From Lachnospiraceae bacterium G41 (GTDB lineage Bacteria > Bacillota > Clostridia > Lachnospirales > Lachnospiraceae), in NCBI GenBank assembly GCA_900100245.1, contig FNEU01000001.1:310001-374000 (forward strand): a DNA stretch of 64,000 bases, written 5' to 3'. A program made the position numbers and the translations under genes. Shown here one piece after another: positions 41,867 through 51,059 of this stretch (position 1 is the first letter of the stretch; each line of letters begins with the position of its first letter). Below the pieces are notes generated by a model. It did no database searches, had not been told where the DNA came from, and worked only from the letters and a program-made list of their open reading frames with translations.

Positions 41867-43168
41867 CTAATCTACTAATACACGTTTGTCGATTACACGC
41901 TTTGATTTGCCTTCAAAACGGTCAAGGCTTCTCGGCTCAACCAGTTTAACCTTAACAGCAATAAGAAGTGCGCTCTGCAAAGCAGCTGAAATCTTCTTGG
42001 TGAGAGCTTCCATTTCTCTGATTTCATCGGAGAATACGTTCTCGTCAACCTCTACTCTGACTTCAAGAGTATCAAGGTTATTTACACGGTCAACTATCAT
42101 CTGATAATGAGGTGTTACGCCTTCAATTTCAAGAAGCGCGGTCTCTACCTGTGAAGGGAATACGTTTACGCCACGGATGATAAGCATGTCGTCGCTTCTT
42201 CCTCTGAACTTGGCAATTCTTGGAGTTGTACGTCCGCATTCGCATACCGAATGATCGATGCTTGTAAGGTCCTTGGTACGATAACGAAGAAGAGGTAATC
42301 CTTCCTTGGTAAGTGTGGTAAATACAAGTTCACCTACTTCACCGTCGGGAAGAGGATTAAGTGTCTCTTTGTCAACGATTTCTGCATAGAAATGGTCTTC
42401 TTGAACATGAAGTCCTTTGTGGAATGAACAGTCACATGCAACACCGGGTCCGCATACTTCGGATAAACCGTAGATATCGTGTGCGTTAATTCCGAGTTTT
42501 TCTTCTATCTGCAGTCGCATCTTCTCTGTCCAGGGTTCTGCACCACAGATAGCCGTCTTTAATTTAAGCTTATCTTTTACGCCCATTTCTTCGATTACTT
42601 CTGCAATGTGAAGAAGGTATGAAGGTGTACATGCGATAGCTGTAGCCCCAAAGTCTTCCATCATTGTAACGAGTCTCTTGGTGTTACCTGTGGACATGGG
42701 AACAGTCATACAGCCTAAATTTTCAGCACCGTAATGAAGTCCGAGACCACCGGTGAAAAGACCGTATCCGTAAGCTACCTGAATCATATCTTCCTTGGTA
42801 ACACCGCACATTACAAGATCTCTTGCAACACATTCCTGCCATGCTTCGATATCTCTTCTTGTGTAAGCAACAACCGTTGCCTTACCTGTAGTACCACTGG
42901 AAGCGTGTACACGCACGATCTGTGATTTGGGAACAGCCAGTAATCCGAAAGGATAGTTGTCTCTCAAATCATTCTTGGTGGTAAACGGAAGTATGGTAAT
43001 GTCCTCGATACCCTTAATATCCCCCGGCTCGAGTCCCATTGCCTGCATTTTCTTGCGATAAAACTCAACGTTGTGGTAAACGTTTGCGACGAGTTTTCTG
43101 AGTCTTGCACCCTGCATGTTGGCCATCTCGTCACGGCTCATGCATTCTCTTGCTTCATTCCAAATCAT
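41867..43168 (-). CDS. paaK: Phenylacetate--CoA ligase family protein
   Basis: A 433-residue adenylate-forming ligase. VHASSGTTGKATVVAYT is the AMP-binding P-loop; YGLSEVCGPGVACDC follows, then YRTKDLTSI, and a C-terminal domain with KGRSDDMLIIRGVNVFPSQ-like sequence. In this operon it probably links to the indolepyruvate oxidoreductase and runs in reverse, making ATP from aryl-acetyl-CoA, or activates arylacetates. The precise substrate (phenyl-, hydroxyphenyl- or indoleacetate) is not clear. GAGGT precedes the ATG. Confidence 0.9.
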   Translation of the reverse strand: MIWNEARECMSRDEMANMQGARLRKLVANVYHNVEFYRKKMQAMGLEPGDIKGIEDITILPFTTKNDLRDNYPFGLLAVPKSQIVRVHASSGTTGKATVVAYTRRDIEAWQECVARDLVMCGVTKEDMIQVAYGYGLFTGGLGLHYGAENLGCMTVPMSTGNTKRLVTMMEDFGATAIACTPSYLLHIAEVIEEMGVKDKLKLKTAICGAEPWTEKMRLQIEEKLGINAHDIYGLSEVCGPGVACDCSFHKGLHVQEDHFYAEIVDKETLNPLPDGEVGELVFTTLTKEGLPLLRYRTKDLTSIDHSVCECGRTTPRIAKFRGRSDDMLIIRGVNVFPSQVETALLEIEGVTPHYQMIVDRVNNLDTLEVRVEVDENVFSDEIREMEALTKKISAALQSALLIAVKVKLVEPRSLDRFEGKSKRVIDKRVLVD

Positions 43169-43236
43169 ACTTTCGTAACCTCATTTTCTTGGAAATTAAT
43201 TGTTTGCGTGTCTTATAAAAATCTTCCTAAAATTTT

Positions 43237-43806
43237 TTATAAGTTATAACCTGCTTCAAAAGCAGCTTTGTTGATATCGATGGTCTTTGTGGGAACCGTC
43301 TTTTCGATAACCTTTAACCATTCATCCTTCTCAAAATCCATATGCTTAGCTGCAATACCTACGATGATAGTGTTGAATACTCTTGCATTGCCGATCTTTT
43401 TAGCCTCAGCCATAGCATCGATATCAATTACTTTGTATTTTTTCTTTAAATCTTCGATGATGTTCTCGGGATATTCTGCTGCCCCTGTAAGAACTGTCAT
43501 TGGATCGATTCTCTGATCATTTACGATTAAGACACCGTCTTTTTTAAGAAAATGAGCATAACGTAATGCTTCAAGTCTCTCAAATGCGATAAGAACGTCT
43601 GCGCAGCCTTCTTCAACGATGGGCTCATAAACCTTTTCACCGTAACGAACGAAAGTAACTACGGAACCGCCACGCTGTGCCATACCGTGAACTTCTGAAA
43701 GCTTAACATCATATCCTGCGTCTGTAATGACACCGCCTAATATTCTACTTGTAAGCAAAGTACCCTGACCGCCTACACCTACTATCATAATACTCTTTGT
43801 TTCCAT
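43237..43806 (-). CDS. iorB: Indolepyruvate:ferredoxin oxidoreductase beta subunit
   Basis: A 189-residue protein of the pyruvate:ferredoxin oxidoreductase gamma family: IMIVGVGGQGTLLTSRILG, SEVHGMAQRGGSVVTFVRYG and ADVLIAFERLEALRY. It pairs with IorA, encoded two bases upstream on the same strand, in oxidative decarboxylation of aryl pyruvates to aryl-acetyl-CoA with ferredoxin as acceptor. The ligase gene follows after 68 bases. Confidence 0.94.
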   Translation of the reverse strand: METKSIMIVGVGGQGTLLTSRILGGVITDAGYDVKLSEVHGMAQRGGSVVTFVRYGEKVYEPIVEEGCADVLIAFERLEALRYAHFLKKDGVLIVNDQRIDPMTVLTGAAEYPENIIEDLKKKYKVIDIDAMAEAKKIGNARVFNTIIVGIAAKHMDFEKDEWLKVIEKTVPTKTIDINKAAFEAGYNL

Positions 43807-43808
43807 GC

Positions 43809-45545
43809 TTACACCTCTCTTGTCTCGATTGCACCGAATTTACATCTTGATGCGCAAAGTCCGCAGCCGTTACACATTGTATCGTCAATCTTGATTGTAC
43901 CGTCAGCATTCTTGCTCATAGCGGGACAGCCGGGCTTTAAGCATACGCCGCATTTCTTGCACTTGTCGGGAATCGCGTAACATTTTTTATGAGATATATT
44001 TGTTTTAAGAAGTGCGCAGGGAGCCTGAGAAATAATAACAGATACCGCATCTCTTGCAACTTCTTCTTTGATTGTTGCTTTAAGTTTCTCTGTATCAAAA
44101 GCATTTACAACCGATACATGCTCTACACCGAGCGCATGGCAAAGGTCGATTAAATCAACTGCATATGTAGCTTCGCCACTTAATGTCTTACCTGTAGCGG
44201 CGTGATCCTGATGACCTGTCATACCTGTGGTTGAGTTATCTACGATGATAACGGTACCTGTTGCTTTGTTGTATACCATGTTAAGAAGTGAGTTAATACC
44301 GGTATGAAGGAATGTTGAATCACCGATAACAGCAACCCAGTTCTTGATATAATCTTTGCCTTTGGCTTTTTCCATACCGTGAAGAGTTGATATGGATGAG
44401 CCCATACAAACGGTCGTATCGATTACGTTAAGGGGTGCTACAGCGCCCAAAGTGTAACAGCCGATATCTCCTGCTGCATGAAGTTTAAGCTCATTTAAAA
44501 CGGTAAATGTGCTTCTGTGAGGACATCCGGGGCAAAGAATGGGAGGTCTAGCGGGAACCTTTGCGGGCTCGTCTGTATTAACCTCTTCTCCTAAAACAGC
44601 CTTTCTAAGCATGTTGGCTGAATACTCGCCCTGAACAGTAAGGATATCTTTGCCGTGACACTTAATGCCCCAGGACTTAACCTGCTCTTCAATAAGTGGC
44701 TCGAGTTCTTCTATTACGTAAAGTGTATCTACCTTTGATGCAAAATCTTCAATAAGCTTCTGAGGAAGAGGATGAACCAGACCAAGCTTAAGTACAGAGG
44801 CGTTGGGAAGCGCTTCTTTTACGTACTGATAAGGAATACCGGATGTGATTACACCGATCTTGGTATCGTTCATTTCAACCCTGTTGATGGGAAGGCTACA
44901 GGCATCTGCTGCCATATCTTTCAGACGCTTCTCTACGAATACGTGTCTGCCCTTAGCCATAGCAGGCATCATAACGTTCTTGGGAACGCATCTTTCGTAA
45001 GGCTTGTCTTCCACTTCTACTCTGTCGCAAAGTTCAACTACGCCCTGGCTGTGAGCAAGACGTGTGGTTGTTCTGATCATGATGGGACAGTCATATTTTT
45101 CTGATAATTCGAATGCGAGTTTGGTGAATTCTTTGGCTTCGGAAGAATCCGAAGGTTCAAGAACGGGAACCTGTGCCACTCTGGCAACACATCTTGAATC
45201 CTGTTCGTTCTGTGATGAGTAAAGACCGGGGTCGTCGGCTGCAACAAGTACCAATCCGCCGTTAACTCCGATATAAGATACTGTGTAAAGAGGGTCTGAT
45301 GCAACGTTTACACCGACCATTTTCATTGAGCAGAGTGCTCTTGCACCGCTCATGGAAGCACCGATTGCTACTTCCATTGCCACCTTTTCGTTAGGCGACC
45401 ATTCTGCGTATATTTCAGGATATTTGACTATGTTTTCACTTATTTCGGTACTGGGTGTGCCGGGATAAGCAGAAGACACTTTGACGCCTGCTTCATATGC
45501 ACCGCGGGCGATAGCCTCGTTTCCGAGCATAATCTTTTTTTCCAT
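43809..45545 (-). CDS. iorA: Indolepyruvate:ferredoxin oxidoreductase alpha subunit
   Basis: A 578-residue thiamine diphosphate enzyme. Residues 1-180 form the pyrimidine-binding domain (MLGNEAIARGAYEAGV, SAYPGTPSTEI); GDIGCYTLGA and the GDSTFLHTGINSLLN metal-binding motif lie in the C-terminal half; a ferredoxin-like tail follows with KCKKCGVCLKPGCPAM and MCNGCGLCASRCKFGAI for two [4Fe-4S] clusters. It allows the cell to ferment aromatic amino acids. GGAGG precedes the ATG, and a good promoter lies upstream. Confidence 0.95.
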   Translation of the reverse strand: MEKKIMLGNEAIARGAYEAGVKVSSAYPGTPSTEISENIVKYPEIYAEWSPNEKVAMEVAIGASMSGARALCSMKMVGVNVASDPLYTVSYIGVNGGLVLVAADDPGLYSSQNEQDSRCVARVAQVPVLEPSDSSEAKEFTKLAFELSEKYDCPIMIRTTTRLAHSQGVVELCDRVEVEDKPYERCVPKNVMMPAMAKGRHVFVEKRLKDMAADACSLPINRVEMNDTKIGVITSGIPYQYVKEALPNASVLKLGLVHPLPQKLIEDFASKVDTLYVIEELEPLIEEQVKSWGIKCHGKDILTVQGEYSANMLRKAVLGEEVNTDEPAKVPARPPILCPGCPHRSTFTVLNELKLHAAGDIGCYTLGAVAPLNVIDTTVCMGSSISTLHGMEKAKGKDYIKNWVAVIGDSTFLHTGINSLLNMVYNKATGTVIIVDNSTTGMTGHQDHAATGKTLSGEATYAVDLIDLCHALGVEHVSVVNAFDTEKLKATIKEEVARDAVSVIISQAPCALLKTNISHKKCYAIPDKCKKCGVCLKPGCPAMSKNADGTIKIDDTMCNGCGLCASRCKFGAIETREV

Positions 45546-45581
45546 TTTTATTCCTCCGTTAAATTGCCGTACTAAACTATT

Positions 45582-45610
45582 ATTATATACTTATTTTTAT
45601 AGTAATTCAA
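45582..45610 (-). promoter_or_regulatory. Promoter of the iorA operon
   Basis: On the minus strand TTGAAT (45610-45605), a 17-base spacer, then TATAAT (45587-45582), 37 bases before the iorA ATG. Confidence 0.75.
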
Positions 45611-45677
45611 TGATAAAAGAATGCCCAAAAAGTGAAAAAAGAGTGCCTAACCGTGAAGGTGTCCGGAACAAAAAAAG

Positions 45678-45705
45678 GTGCCCGGCTCCGTTAGGTGCCT
45701 GGCAC
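45678..45705 (-). terminator. REP-like palindrome serving as rnpB terminator
   Basis: The plus strand reads GGTGCCCGGCTCC (45678-45690) then GGTGCCTGGCAC (45694-45705). On the minus strand GTGCC...GGGCACC is followed by TTTTTTT, 18 bases after the rnpB end. A REP core appears to have become a transcription terminator. Confidence 0.6.
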
Positions 45706-45723
45706 ACTATTCTTTTTATTCAA

Positions 45724-46056
45724 GCTGAGTGAAACTGTAAGCCGGGTTCTGTCTTGGACGATCATCTATCTAGAATCCGTGTCGCCACGAATTTCAAGCA
45801 ACCTACCTGAGCCAAGCCGGGCCGACTTTTTAGCTCAATTTGGTCTTGCTTCGGATGGGGTTTACACAGCCTTACCCGTTACCGGATAAGCGGTGGTCTC
45901 TTACACCGCCTTTTCACCCTTACCGCTTACGCGGCGGTTATTTTCTGTTGCACTTTCCTGAGAGTCACCTCTACCGGACGTTATCCGGCATCCTGCCCTG
46001 CGAAGCCCGGACTTTCCTCACCTCCTAATGGAGCCGCGATCGCCCGTTTCACTCAA
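45724..46056 (-). ncRNA. rnpB: RNase P RNA, bacterial type A-like
   Basis: The minus strand from about 46056 starts TGAGTGAAAC and ends GTTTCACTCA at about 45725, closing helix P1. Conserved core segments are seen: GAGGAAAGTCCGGGCT near 46010-46025, CAGGATGCCGGATAACGTCC (P8-P9 area), GCAACAGAAA, and the 3' core with AGACAGAACCCGGCTTAC. This is the catalytic RNA of RNase P, which matures tRNA 5' ends. Length is about 333 nt. The promoter and terminator are both visible, so it is an independent transcript. Fine ends are estimates. Confidence 0.95.
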
Positions 46057-46062
46057 ATAATG

Positions 46063-46091
46063 ATTATAATAAGATTTTTTTAAAAAATCAA
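46063..46091 (-). promoter_or_regulatory. Promoter of rnpB
   Basis: Minus-strand TTGATT (46091-46086), a 17-base spacer, and TATAAT (46068-46063), seven bases before the RNA start. Confidence 0.85.
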
Positions 46092-46234
46092 ATTGCCAGT
46101 TTGACCTTAATCGAACAATTATGGCAATTCTATTATTAAATTACGCGCTAAATTCCTCTTATTGCTAAAAAGTACGTAAGGAAATTTACTCCACGTTTGC
46201 TGTTTACGTGTGAAATCATGAAAACGCAGAAAAT

Positions 46235-46462
46235 GCGCGTAGTATCTCTCGTTTCAATCTAAATAACTACGCGTGAATTTAAAAAAGACAAGAAAATGCG
46301 CGTAGTTATCTCTCGTTTCAATTTAAATAACTACGCGCGGATTTAAAAAAACAAGAAAGTGCGCGTAATATCTCTCATTTCAATCTAAATAACTACGCGC
46401 GGATATAAAAAAACAAGAAAGTGCGCGTAATATCTCTCATTTCAATCTAAATAACTACGCGT
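46235..46462. repeat. Four 62-63 bp tandem repeats, each with a hairpin
   Basis: Units start at 46235, 46298, 46361 and 46423. Each has a GCGCGTA(G/A)T arm, a TATCTCTC(G/A)TTTCAAT(C/T)TAAA loop, an AACTACGCG arm and an A-rich AAAAACAAGAAA spacer. In unit 2 the arms are perfect over 11 bp (46298-46308 and 46328-46338). A degenerate half unit lies before the first (46203-46234). The region lies upstream of rnpB and downstream of the acyltransferase terminator. The 147 bases from 46092 to 46234 hold nothing else recognisable. Confidence 0.85.
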
Positions 46463-46474
46463 GAAATTAAAAAA

Positions 46475-46502
46475 ATGCTGAAACGCGCGTATTTTTCAGC
46501 AT
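46475..46502 (-). terminator. Terminator of the acyltransferase gene
   Basis: ATGCTGAAA (46475-46483) pairs with TTTCAGCAT (46494-46502). On the minus strand a run of seven T follows. It lies 34 bases after the stop at 46536. Confidence 0.85.
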
Positions 46503-46535
46503 TTTTATATTTCCGGCCTAAAATGGAACATAATA

Positions 46536-47561
46536 TCAGACTTTCTTCTTAACAAATAATTTCGAAAGAAGCAAATGGATTCTTTTACCGATAAGGAAAT
46601 AGTAAAGTCCGCCTATAAAGAATGTTACTACAGCATATAAAAGCATGGTCTTGCCGCTTACAAGATTAAGGCCCGTATAAAACGAAACTATAAAGAAAAG
46701 CAGTAAAACAGGCAATTGAATAAGATATATATCGAGTGTGGCTTCTCCGATTCTGTTAATCATCCTCTTTAGAATTAATACAAATCCGGCTTTTTCTTTT
46801 GATAATTTATTATTTTGATTGTCGGGATTATTATTCAGTTTGGTTTTTATTTTATCTTCTGAGATTCCGTTACTATTTGCTTTCCTGCCTTTGCCGAATA
46901 ATCCGACAAAAATAATTCCCAAGAGAAGTCCACCGAAGAAATGAATATAACCTCTCGCGATTCTGGTTGAAAGAAAAGGAATAATGGAAAACTCTGTAAT
47001 ATGTGTAATTACTACACCTGCAATCATTGGAATCGCAAGAAGAATTCCTGCAGGAATCTTTGTAATCTTTGATAAAAATACGAAGATGTACATAAGAATA
47101 TAGCAAAGAAGAAGTACACTTACATACCAGCATATCGGATTAATCTCAAAGTCTTTAGTGATGCTCCAGCTTCCGAGGCCGAGCGCCGTCACGATGCTTC
47201 CGAAAATATTGATATCCGTGGGATATCTTAACGTACCGTTACATAGTCTCACATAAAAGAAAAGCGCTATATCATAAAAGATTGTCGCTGCAATCATGCT
47301 CGGCAGGAAACGGATAAGTCTTTTGCCAAAGAAAGTCGGAAACGACATTTTATCCTGAATTCTTTTAACATAAGGCACCATGAAAAAGCCCGACATCAAA
47401 AAGAAAATTTCAACTACATATCCGAAGTAAAACTTTCCGCCGTAAAAGTTTATTCCACGATAAAAGAATGTTCCGGTCAGCTGCTGATAGTGATGGAACA
47501 AAACGAATGCGGTCAAAACCACTCTTAAAATATCGGGTAAAACTTTTCTGGATTCTTTCAC
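46536..47561 (-). CDS. Membrane acyltransferase (acyltransferase 3 family)
   Basis: A 341-residue protein with about ten helices. The N-terminal LPDILRVVLTAFVLFHHYQQL and EIFFLMSGFFMVPYVKR are the family signatures, with the catalytic-site histidine in FHH. It likely O-acylates a sugar on the cell surface. The start is GTG, seven bases after the preceding stop, with only a weak ribosome binding site, so coupling with the large membrane protein gene is likely. Confidence 0.88.
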   Translation of the reverse strand: MKESRKVLPDILRVVLTAFVLFHHYQQLTGTFFYRGINFYGGKFYFGYVVEIFFLMSGFFMVPYVKRIQDKMSFPTFFGKRLIRFLPSMIAATIFYDIALFFYVRLCNGTLRYPTDINIFGSIVTALGLGSWSITKDFEINPICWYVSVLLLCYILMYIFVFLSKITKIPAGILLAIPMIAGVVITHITEFSIIPFLSTRIARGYIHFFGGLLLGIIFVGLFGKGRKANSNGISEDKIKTKLNNNPDNQNNKLSKEKAGFVLILKRMINRIGEATLDIYLIQLPVLLLFFIVSFYTGLNLVSGKTMLLYAVVTFFIGGLYYFLIGKRIHLLLSKLFVKKKV

Positions 47562-47568
47562 GCTAGTC

Positions 47569-49377
47569 TCACTTTACTTCATATACCCAGATTCCGTACG
47601 AATCCGCATCTTTGATAAAAGGTGTGTCCGAAATGCTTTCAAGTCCGAGGCTTTCGGCATTGGCTATTTTAACAGCAGAGAATATATACTCTCCGCCCAT
47701 TTCTTTTAGGGTGTCGACATTCAGATCAACATTAATCTCTGTATTCTCTCCGCGGTAAATGTCAAATCTGTTGCCAAGATCCGCTGTATATACAAAACAT
47801 CTGTTGCCCCAGTTGTCGAAATATCCTCTGTTGGAATCATTCTTGGCAAGCTCGTTCTCAATGATTTTCCTGAATCTGTGCTTATACTCAAGCGGATAAT
47901 CCGTCGAATAACCGTCCACGGTATAAAAGCCGTTGAAGAGTGCAACCGCCGGATTAACGCCGATTGAAGCCACTCTGTAGGTGCTCTTGTCTCTTCCTAT
48001 AGCCTCATCAATCTCTGCATAGAGGTCCTCGGCATAATATTTTCTCCATGTTTCCACGTGGTATGTGTCGGGGAAAACCATGAGTCTGATATTGTGATAA
48101 AAGGGACTCGAAAGATATACATTTCTCGTATAGATTAATACAAGCGCTATTATTACAACGCAGGGAAATGCAGCGAAGAAACGCTGTTTTTTGAATATAA
48201 ATTCAACGATAAATACTTCCGCAATATCCCAAAGAATCGCGATTTCAAGGATAAGAACAGCCATCCAGCAGGCCGGCATCAGCCAGTAGATTCTGTTTGC
48301 CTGGAAGGTCTTAAATATTCCGCCGATATTTTGTCTTAACGCTACAATTGGTTCCGAGCAGTAAAAGCATGTAAACAAAGCATTTAAAACGTTTGCACCA
48401 TAAAAGATACAAAGCAGTTTATACTTCGTGTTTATCTTAAGCACATTGTCGATTTGAACTTTGCTCATAAAATGCACGAGAATGGGTACGCCTATCAAAA
48501 GTACTATCGCGGAAAGTGCAATCACTTTGCTGCAGCACTCCGAATGGCTGCCGCCGATATACATCATCTCTTTAAAAAGCGCCCATATATTATCATACGA
48601 ATTTAAGATTAACTCTTCTCTGTGGGAAATAACCTTTGCAGGTCCTATCGTGCTTTTTATGAGGTCCCATGAAGTGAAAATCTGTATCGCAATTAAGATT
48701 ATATCCGCCACGACCAGATTGCCTATGTATACGTTGTGATGCCTGTCAAATATTGCAAAGCCGATGATTGCAAGGGTTAAGAACCCTATGGACATAAAAC
48801 CGGCCCATGCAAGCGTGGTTCCGAATGCATAGTAAATTAAAATGATAAAATACAGCCAGTATTTTTCCCGATGCACTTTGCCTAATTTTATTAGCAAATA
48901 GATTAAAAGAGGGAATCCCACGATGTTAAGTCCAAACATCGATTTGAAGGGAAGATATGAGAAAAGACACGCAGCCGCAAAAGATGCGAACGCGTTGTCG
49001 GATATTTCTTTTCCTAAAAGATAAACTCCTGTATATCCGGTAAATACGACTATTGTAAGCATAATCGCGAATGCCGCATAAGGAGCAAAAGTCTTGTATA
49101 AAAATATTCCCCAGAAAGTGGAGATGGTGATTGTGTATCTGTTCTGCCCGCCCATAAATTCAGGTATAAAACTTCCGTTATTCCCGAAGTTTTTGGCATA
49201 GAGCATATACTTAAAGATTCCGTCGTCAAGCTCATCGTGAATCATAAAATACGCATTTTCACGAAGTACGTAATAAGGAATGAGGAATACCAGTACAACC
49301 AGTATTCCTGCTATAAACCATATCGGCCATTTATATTTGTCGTATTTTAGTTTAAGTTCCTTATATTTGCTGTTCAT
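47569..49377 (-). CDS. Polytopic membrane protein, probable DUF6044/YkoS-like
   Basis: A 602-residue protein with about twelve helices and a C-terminal soluble domain of about 150 residues. Early on, after the first helix, it has FMIHDELDDGIF, a short acidic loop placed like the catalytic loop of GT-C glycosyltransferases, and later FMGGQNRYTITIST. It resembles the DUF6044 (YkoS) proteins of Firmicutes, though I place it by overall pattern, not by a strong motif. With the acyltransferase after it, modification of an exopolysaccharide or wall polymer is plausible. Confidence 0.7.
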   Translation of the reverse strand: MNSKYKELKLKYDKYKWPIWFIAGILVVLVFLIPYYVLRENAYFMIHDELDDGIFKYMLYAKNFGNNGSFIPEFMGGQNRYTITISTFWGIFLYKTFAPYAAFAIMLTIVVFTGYTGVYLLGKEISDNAFASFAAACLFSYLPFKSMFGLNIVGFPLLIYLLIKLGKVHREKYWLYFIILIYYAFGTTLAWAGFMSIGFLTLAIIGFAIFDRHHNVYIGNLVVADIILIAIQIFTSWDLIKSTIGPAKVISHREELILNSYDNIWALFKEMMYIGGSHSECCSKVIALSAIVLLIGVPILVHFMSKVQIDNVLKINTKYKLLCIFYGANVLNALFTCFYCSEPIVALRQNIGGIFKTFQANRIYWLMPACWMAVLILEIAILWDIAEVFIVEFIFKKQRFFAAFPCVVIIALVLIYTRNVYLSSPFYHNIRLMVFPDTYHVETWRKYYAEDLYAEIDEAIGRDKSTYRVASIGVNPAVALFNGFYTVDGYSTDYPLEYKHRFRKIIENELAKNDSNRGYFDNWGNRCFVYTADLGNRFDIYRGENTEINVDLNVDTLKEMGGEYIFSAVKIANAESLGLESISDTPFIKDADSYGIWVYEVK

Positions 49378-49382
49378 CTCTT

Positions 49383-51044
49383 TTATACGTTAAAGCATGA
49401 GCCTCCGACGAATTCTCTTACAATCGAGTTCTTGGGAAGATTTGTGGTATCCATGCAGAGGAAGTATTCGAGGAGTTTAAGTAATCTCTTGGCTTCGAAA
49501 TACTCGGGATCTTCGGGTGTTACCTGATAAAGAATCGGTTCCGCAATGGCTTTTAAAGCAGCAATTTCATATATCTGAGCCGAATTAAACATAGCGTCCG
49601 CGGTCTCCTGGAACGGGAAAATGTTCTCTTCCTCGCCTCTTCTTACGGAAGGCCACATACCGATAGTTCTTTTAGCAGATGCTCCTCTGGTCCTGTAGTC
49701 TCTTACCATACGTCTTAAAAGTCTTGCGTCCGTGGTAGGAATACAGTTGTGTTCATCGATATTAAGAACTGTAAGTGCCGAAATATAAATCTTATATTTA
49801 CTCTCAACAGGAAGAGTCTCGCTCATCTTGTCGTTAAGAGCATGAATGCCTTCGATTACAAGCACATCCTCGGGACCGAGCTGTTTGAAATTGCCCTTAT
49901 ACTCTCTGGCACCAATCTTAAAATTGAATGTGGGAATTTCCACTCTCTTTCCCGCAAGAAGTTTGTTCATGTCATCGTTAAAGAGTTTAACATCGATTGC
50001 TTCAAGACATTCAAAATTATAATTGCCGTTTTCGTCAAGCGGAGTATCCGCTCTGTTTACAAAATAGTCATCCACTGCGATAGGATGTGGCTTAAGTCCA
50101 AGGGTACGAAGCTGTACTGATAATCTGTGTGAAAAGCTTGTCTTACCCGACGAAGAAGGACCTGCAATCATGATAAACTTAACGCCTTTTCTTGCAGCAA
50201 TATCCTTGGCGATTTCACTGATTCTTCTCTCCTGCAAAGCTTCCTGAACGAGCACCATATCGTCAATATCGCCGGAGCAGATACAGTCATTTAAATCACC
50301 AACGGTATCGATACCGAGCATATCTCCCCACCTTGTAGCGGTCATCATCGTATCAAATACCTTCTCAAGCGGTACAAATTCTTCAAGCACATCGGGAGCA
50401 GTTCTTCTCGGGAGATTTAAAATTATACCTTCCTTGTATTTGAGAACTTCGAAAAGTTTTACATATCCGCAGTTAGGAAGCATATATCCGTAATAATAAT
50501 CATAATATCCGTCGAGTTCGTAGAGATTGATTACAGAGCTTTTTCTGTATTTGATAAGTTTAAGCTTATCTTCCATTCCCTGTGCGGCAAAAATCTTGCC
50601 TGCTTCCTCAACGGGTTTGGTTGATTTGAGTATAGGAGTCGAATTGTCCGAAAGCTCACGCATTCTTTTCTCAAGCTTTTTAGCAAGAGCGCTTGTTACC
50701 TTAAAATCTCCGTCGCACGAGAAATAATATCCGGTATTAACCGAAAACTCGAGCTTAATCTTATTAATTTTATCTTCACCGATAACATCGCTGCAGGCTT
50801 TCATAAACATAAGCACAGCGGTTCTCTTAAATGTTCTGTATCCTGTGCCGTCTTTAACATCCAAAAACTCTATCACGCCGTCCGCATCGAGTTTCTTGGC
50901 AAGTTCTTTCATTTTGCCGTTAAAAATAGCAATTGCAATATCGCTCGTAAAATCATCTTTAAAATCTTTTGCTATCTCTTCAAATGTCGTTCCTTCAGGA
51001 TATTTCTTTGATTTCTTTCCAACCTTAACTTTGTAAGTATTCAT
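49383..51044 (-). CDS. TGS-domain uridine kinase-like nucleoside kinase
   Basis: A 553-residue protein. Residues 1-60 form a TGS-like domain (KVGKKSKKYPEGTTFEEIAK), followed by a region like the second additional domain of threonyl-tRNA synthetase, then a P-loop kinase: GPSSSGKTSFSHRLS with PIAVDDYFVNRADTPLDE, and GIHALN. This is the standard Firmicute nucleoside kinase of the uridine kinase/phosphoribulokinase group. Substrate specificity is not known. The upstream gap to radA contains three TTNACATAA boxes on this strand. Confidence 0.9.
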   Translation of the reverse strand: MNTYKVKVGKKSKKYPEGTTFEEIAKDFKDDFTSDIAIAIFNGKMKELAKKLDADGVIEFLDVKDGTGYRTFKRTAVLMFMKACSDVIGEDKINKIKLEFSVNTGYYFSCDGDFKVTSALAKKLEKRMRELSDNSTPILKSTKPVEEAGKIFAAQGMEDKLKLIKYRKSSVINLYELDGYYDYYYGYMLPNCGYVKLFEVLKYKEGIILNLPRRTAPDVLEEFVPLEKVFDTMMTATRWGDMLGIDTVGDLNDCICSGDIDDMVLVQEALQERRISEIAKDIAARKGVKFIMIAGPSSSGKTSFSHRLSVQLRTLGLKPHPIAVDDYFVNRADTPLDENGNYNFECLEAIDVKLFNDDMNKLLAGKRVEIPTFNFKIGAREYKGNFKQLGPEDVLVIEGIHALNDKMSETLPVESKYKIYISALTVLNIDEHNCIPTTDARLLRRMVRDYRTRGASAKRTIGMWPSVRRGEEENIFPFQETADAMFNSAQIYEIAALKAIAEPILYQVTPEDPEYFEAKRLLKLLEYFLCMDTTNLPKNSIVREFVGGSCFNV

Positions 51045-51059
51045 GTGTAACCTCTCAAT

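Noticed and set aside
45695-46028. Open plus-strand frames over the RNase P RNA
   Set aside because: They are chance frames; the minus-strand RNA secondary-structure signals and promoter are clear.
46235-46462. Possible CRISPR array (regular repeats with GTTTCAAT)
   Set aside because: The stretches between the repeats are also conserved, there are no unique spacers, and no cas genes lie nearby.
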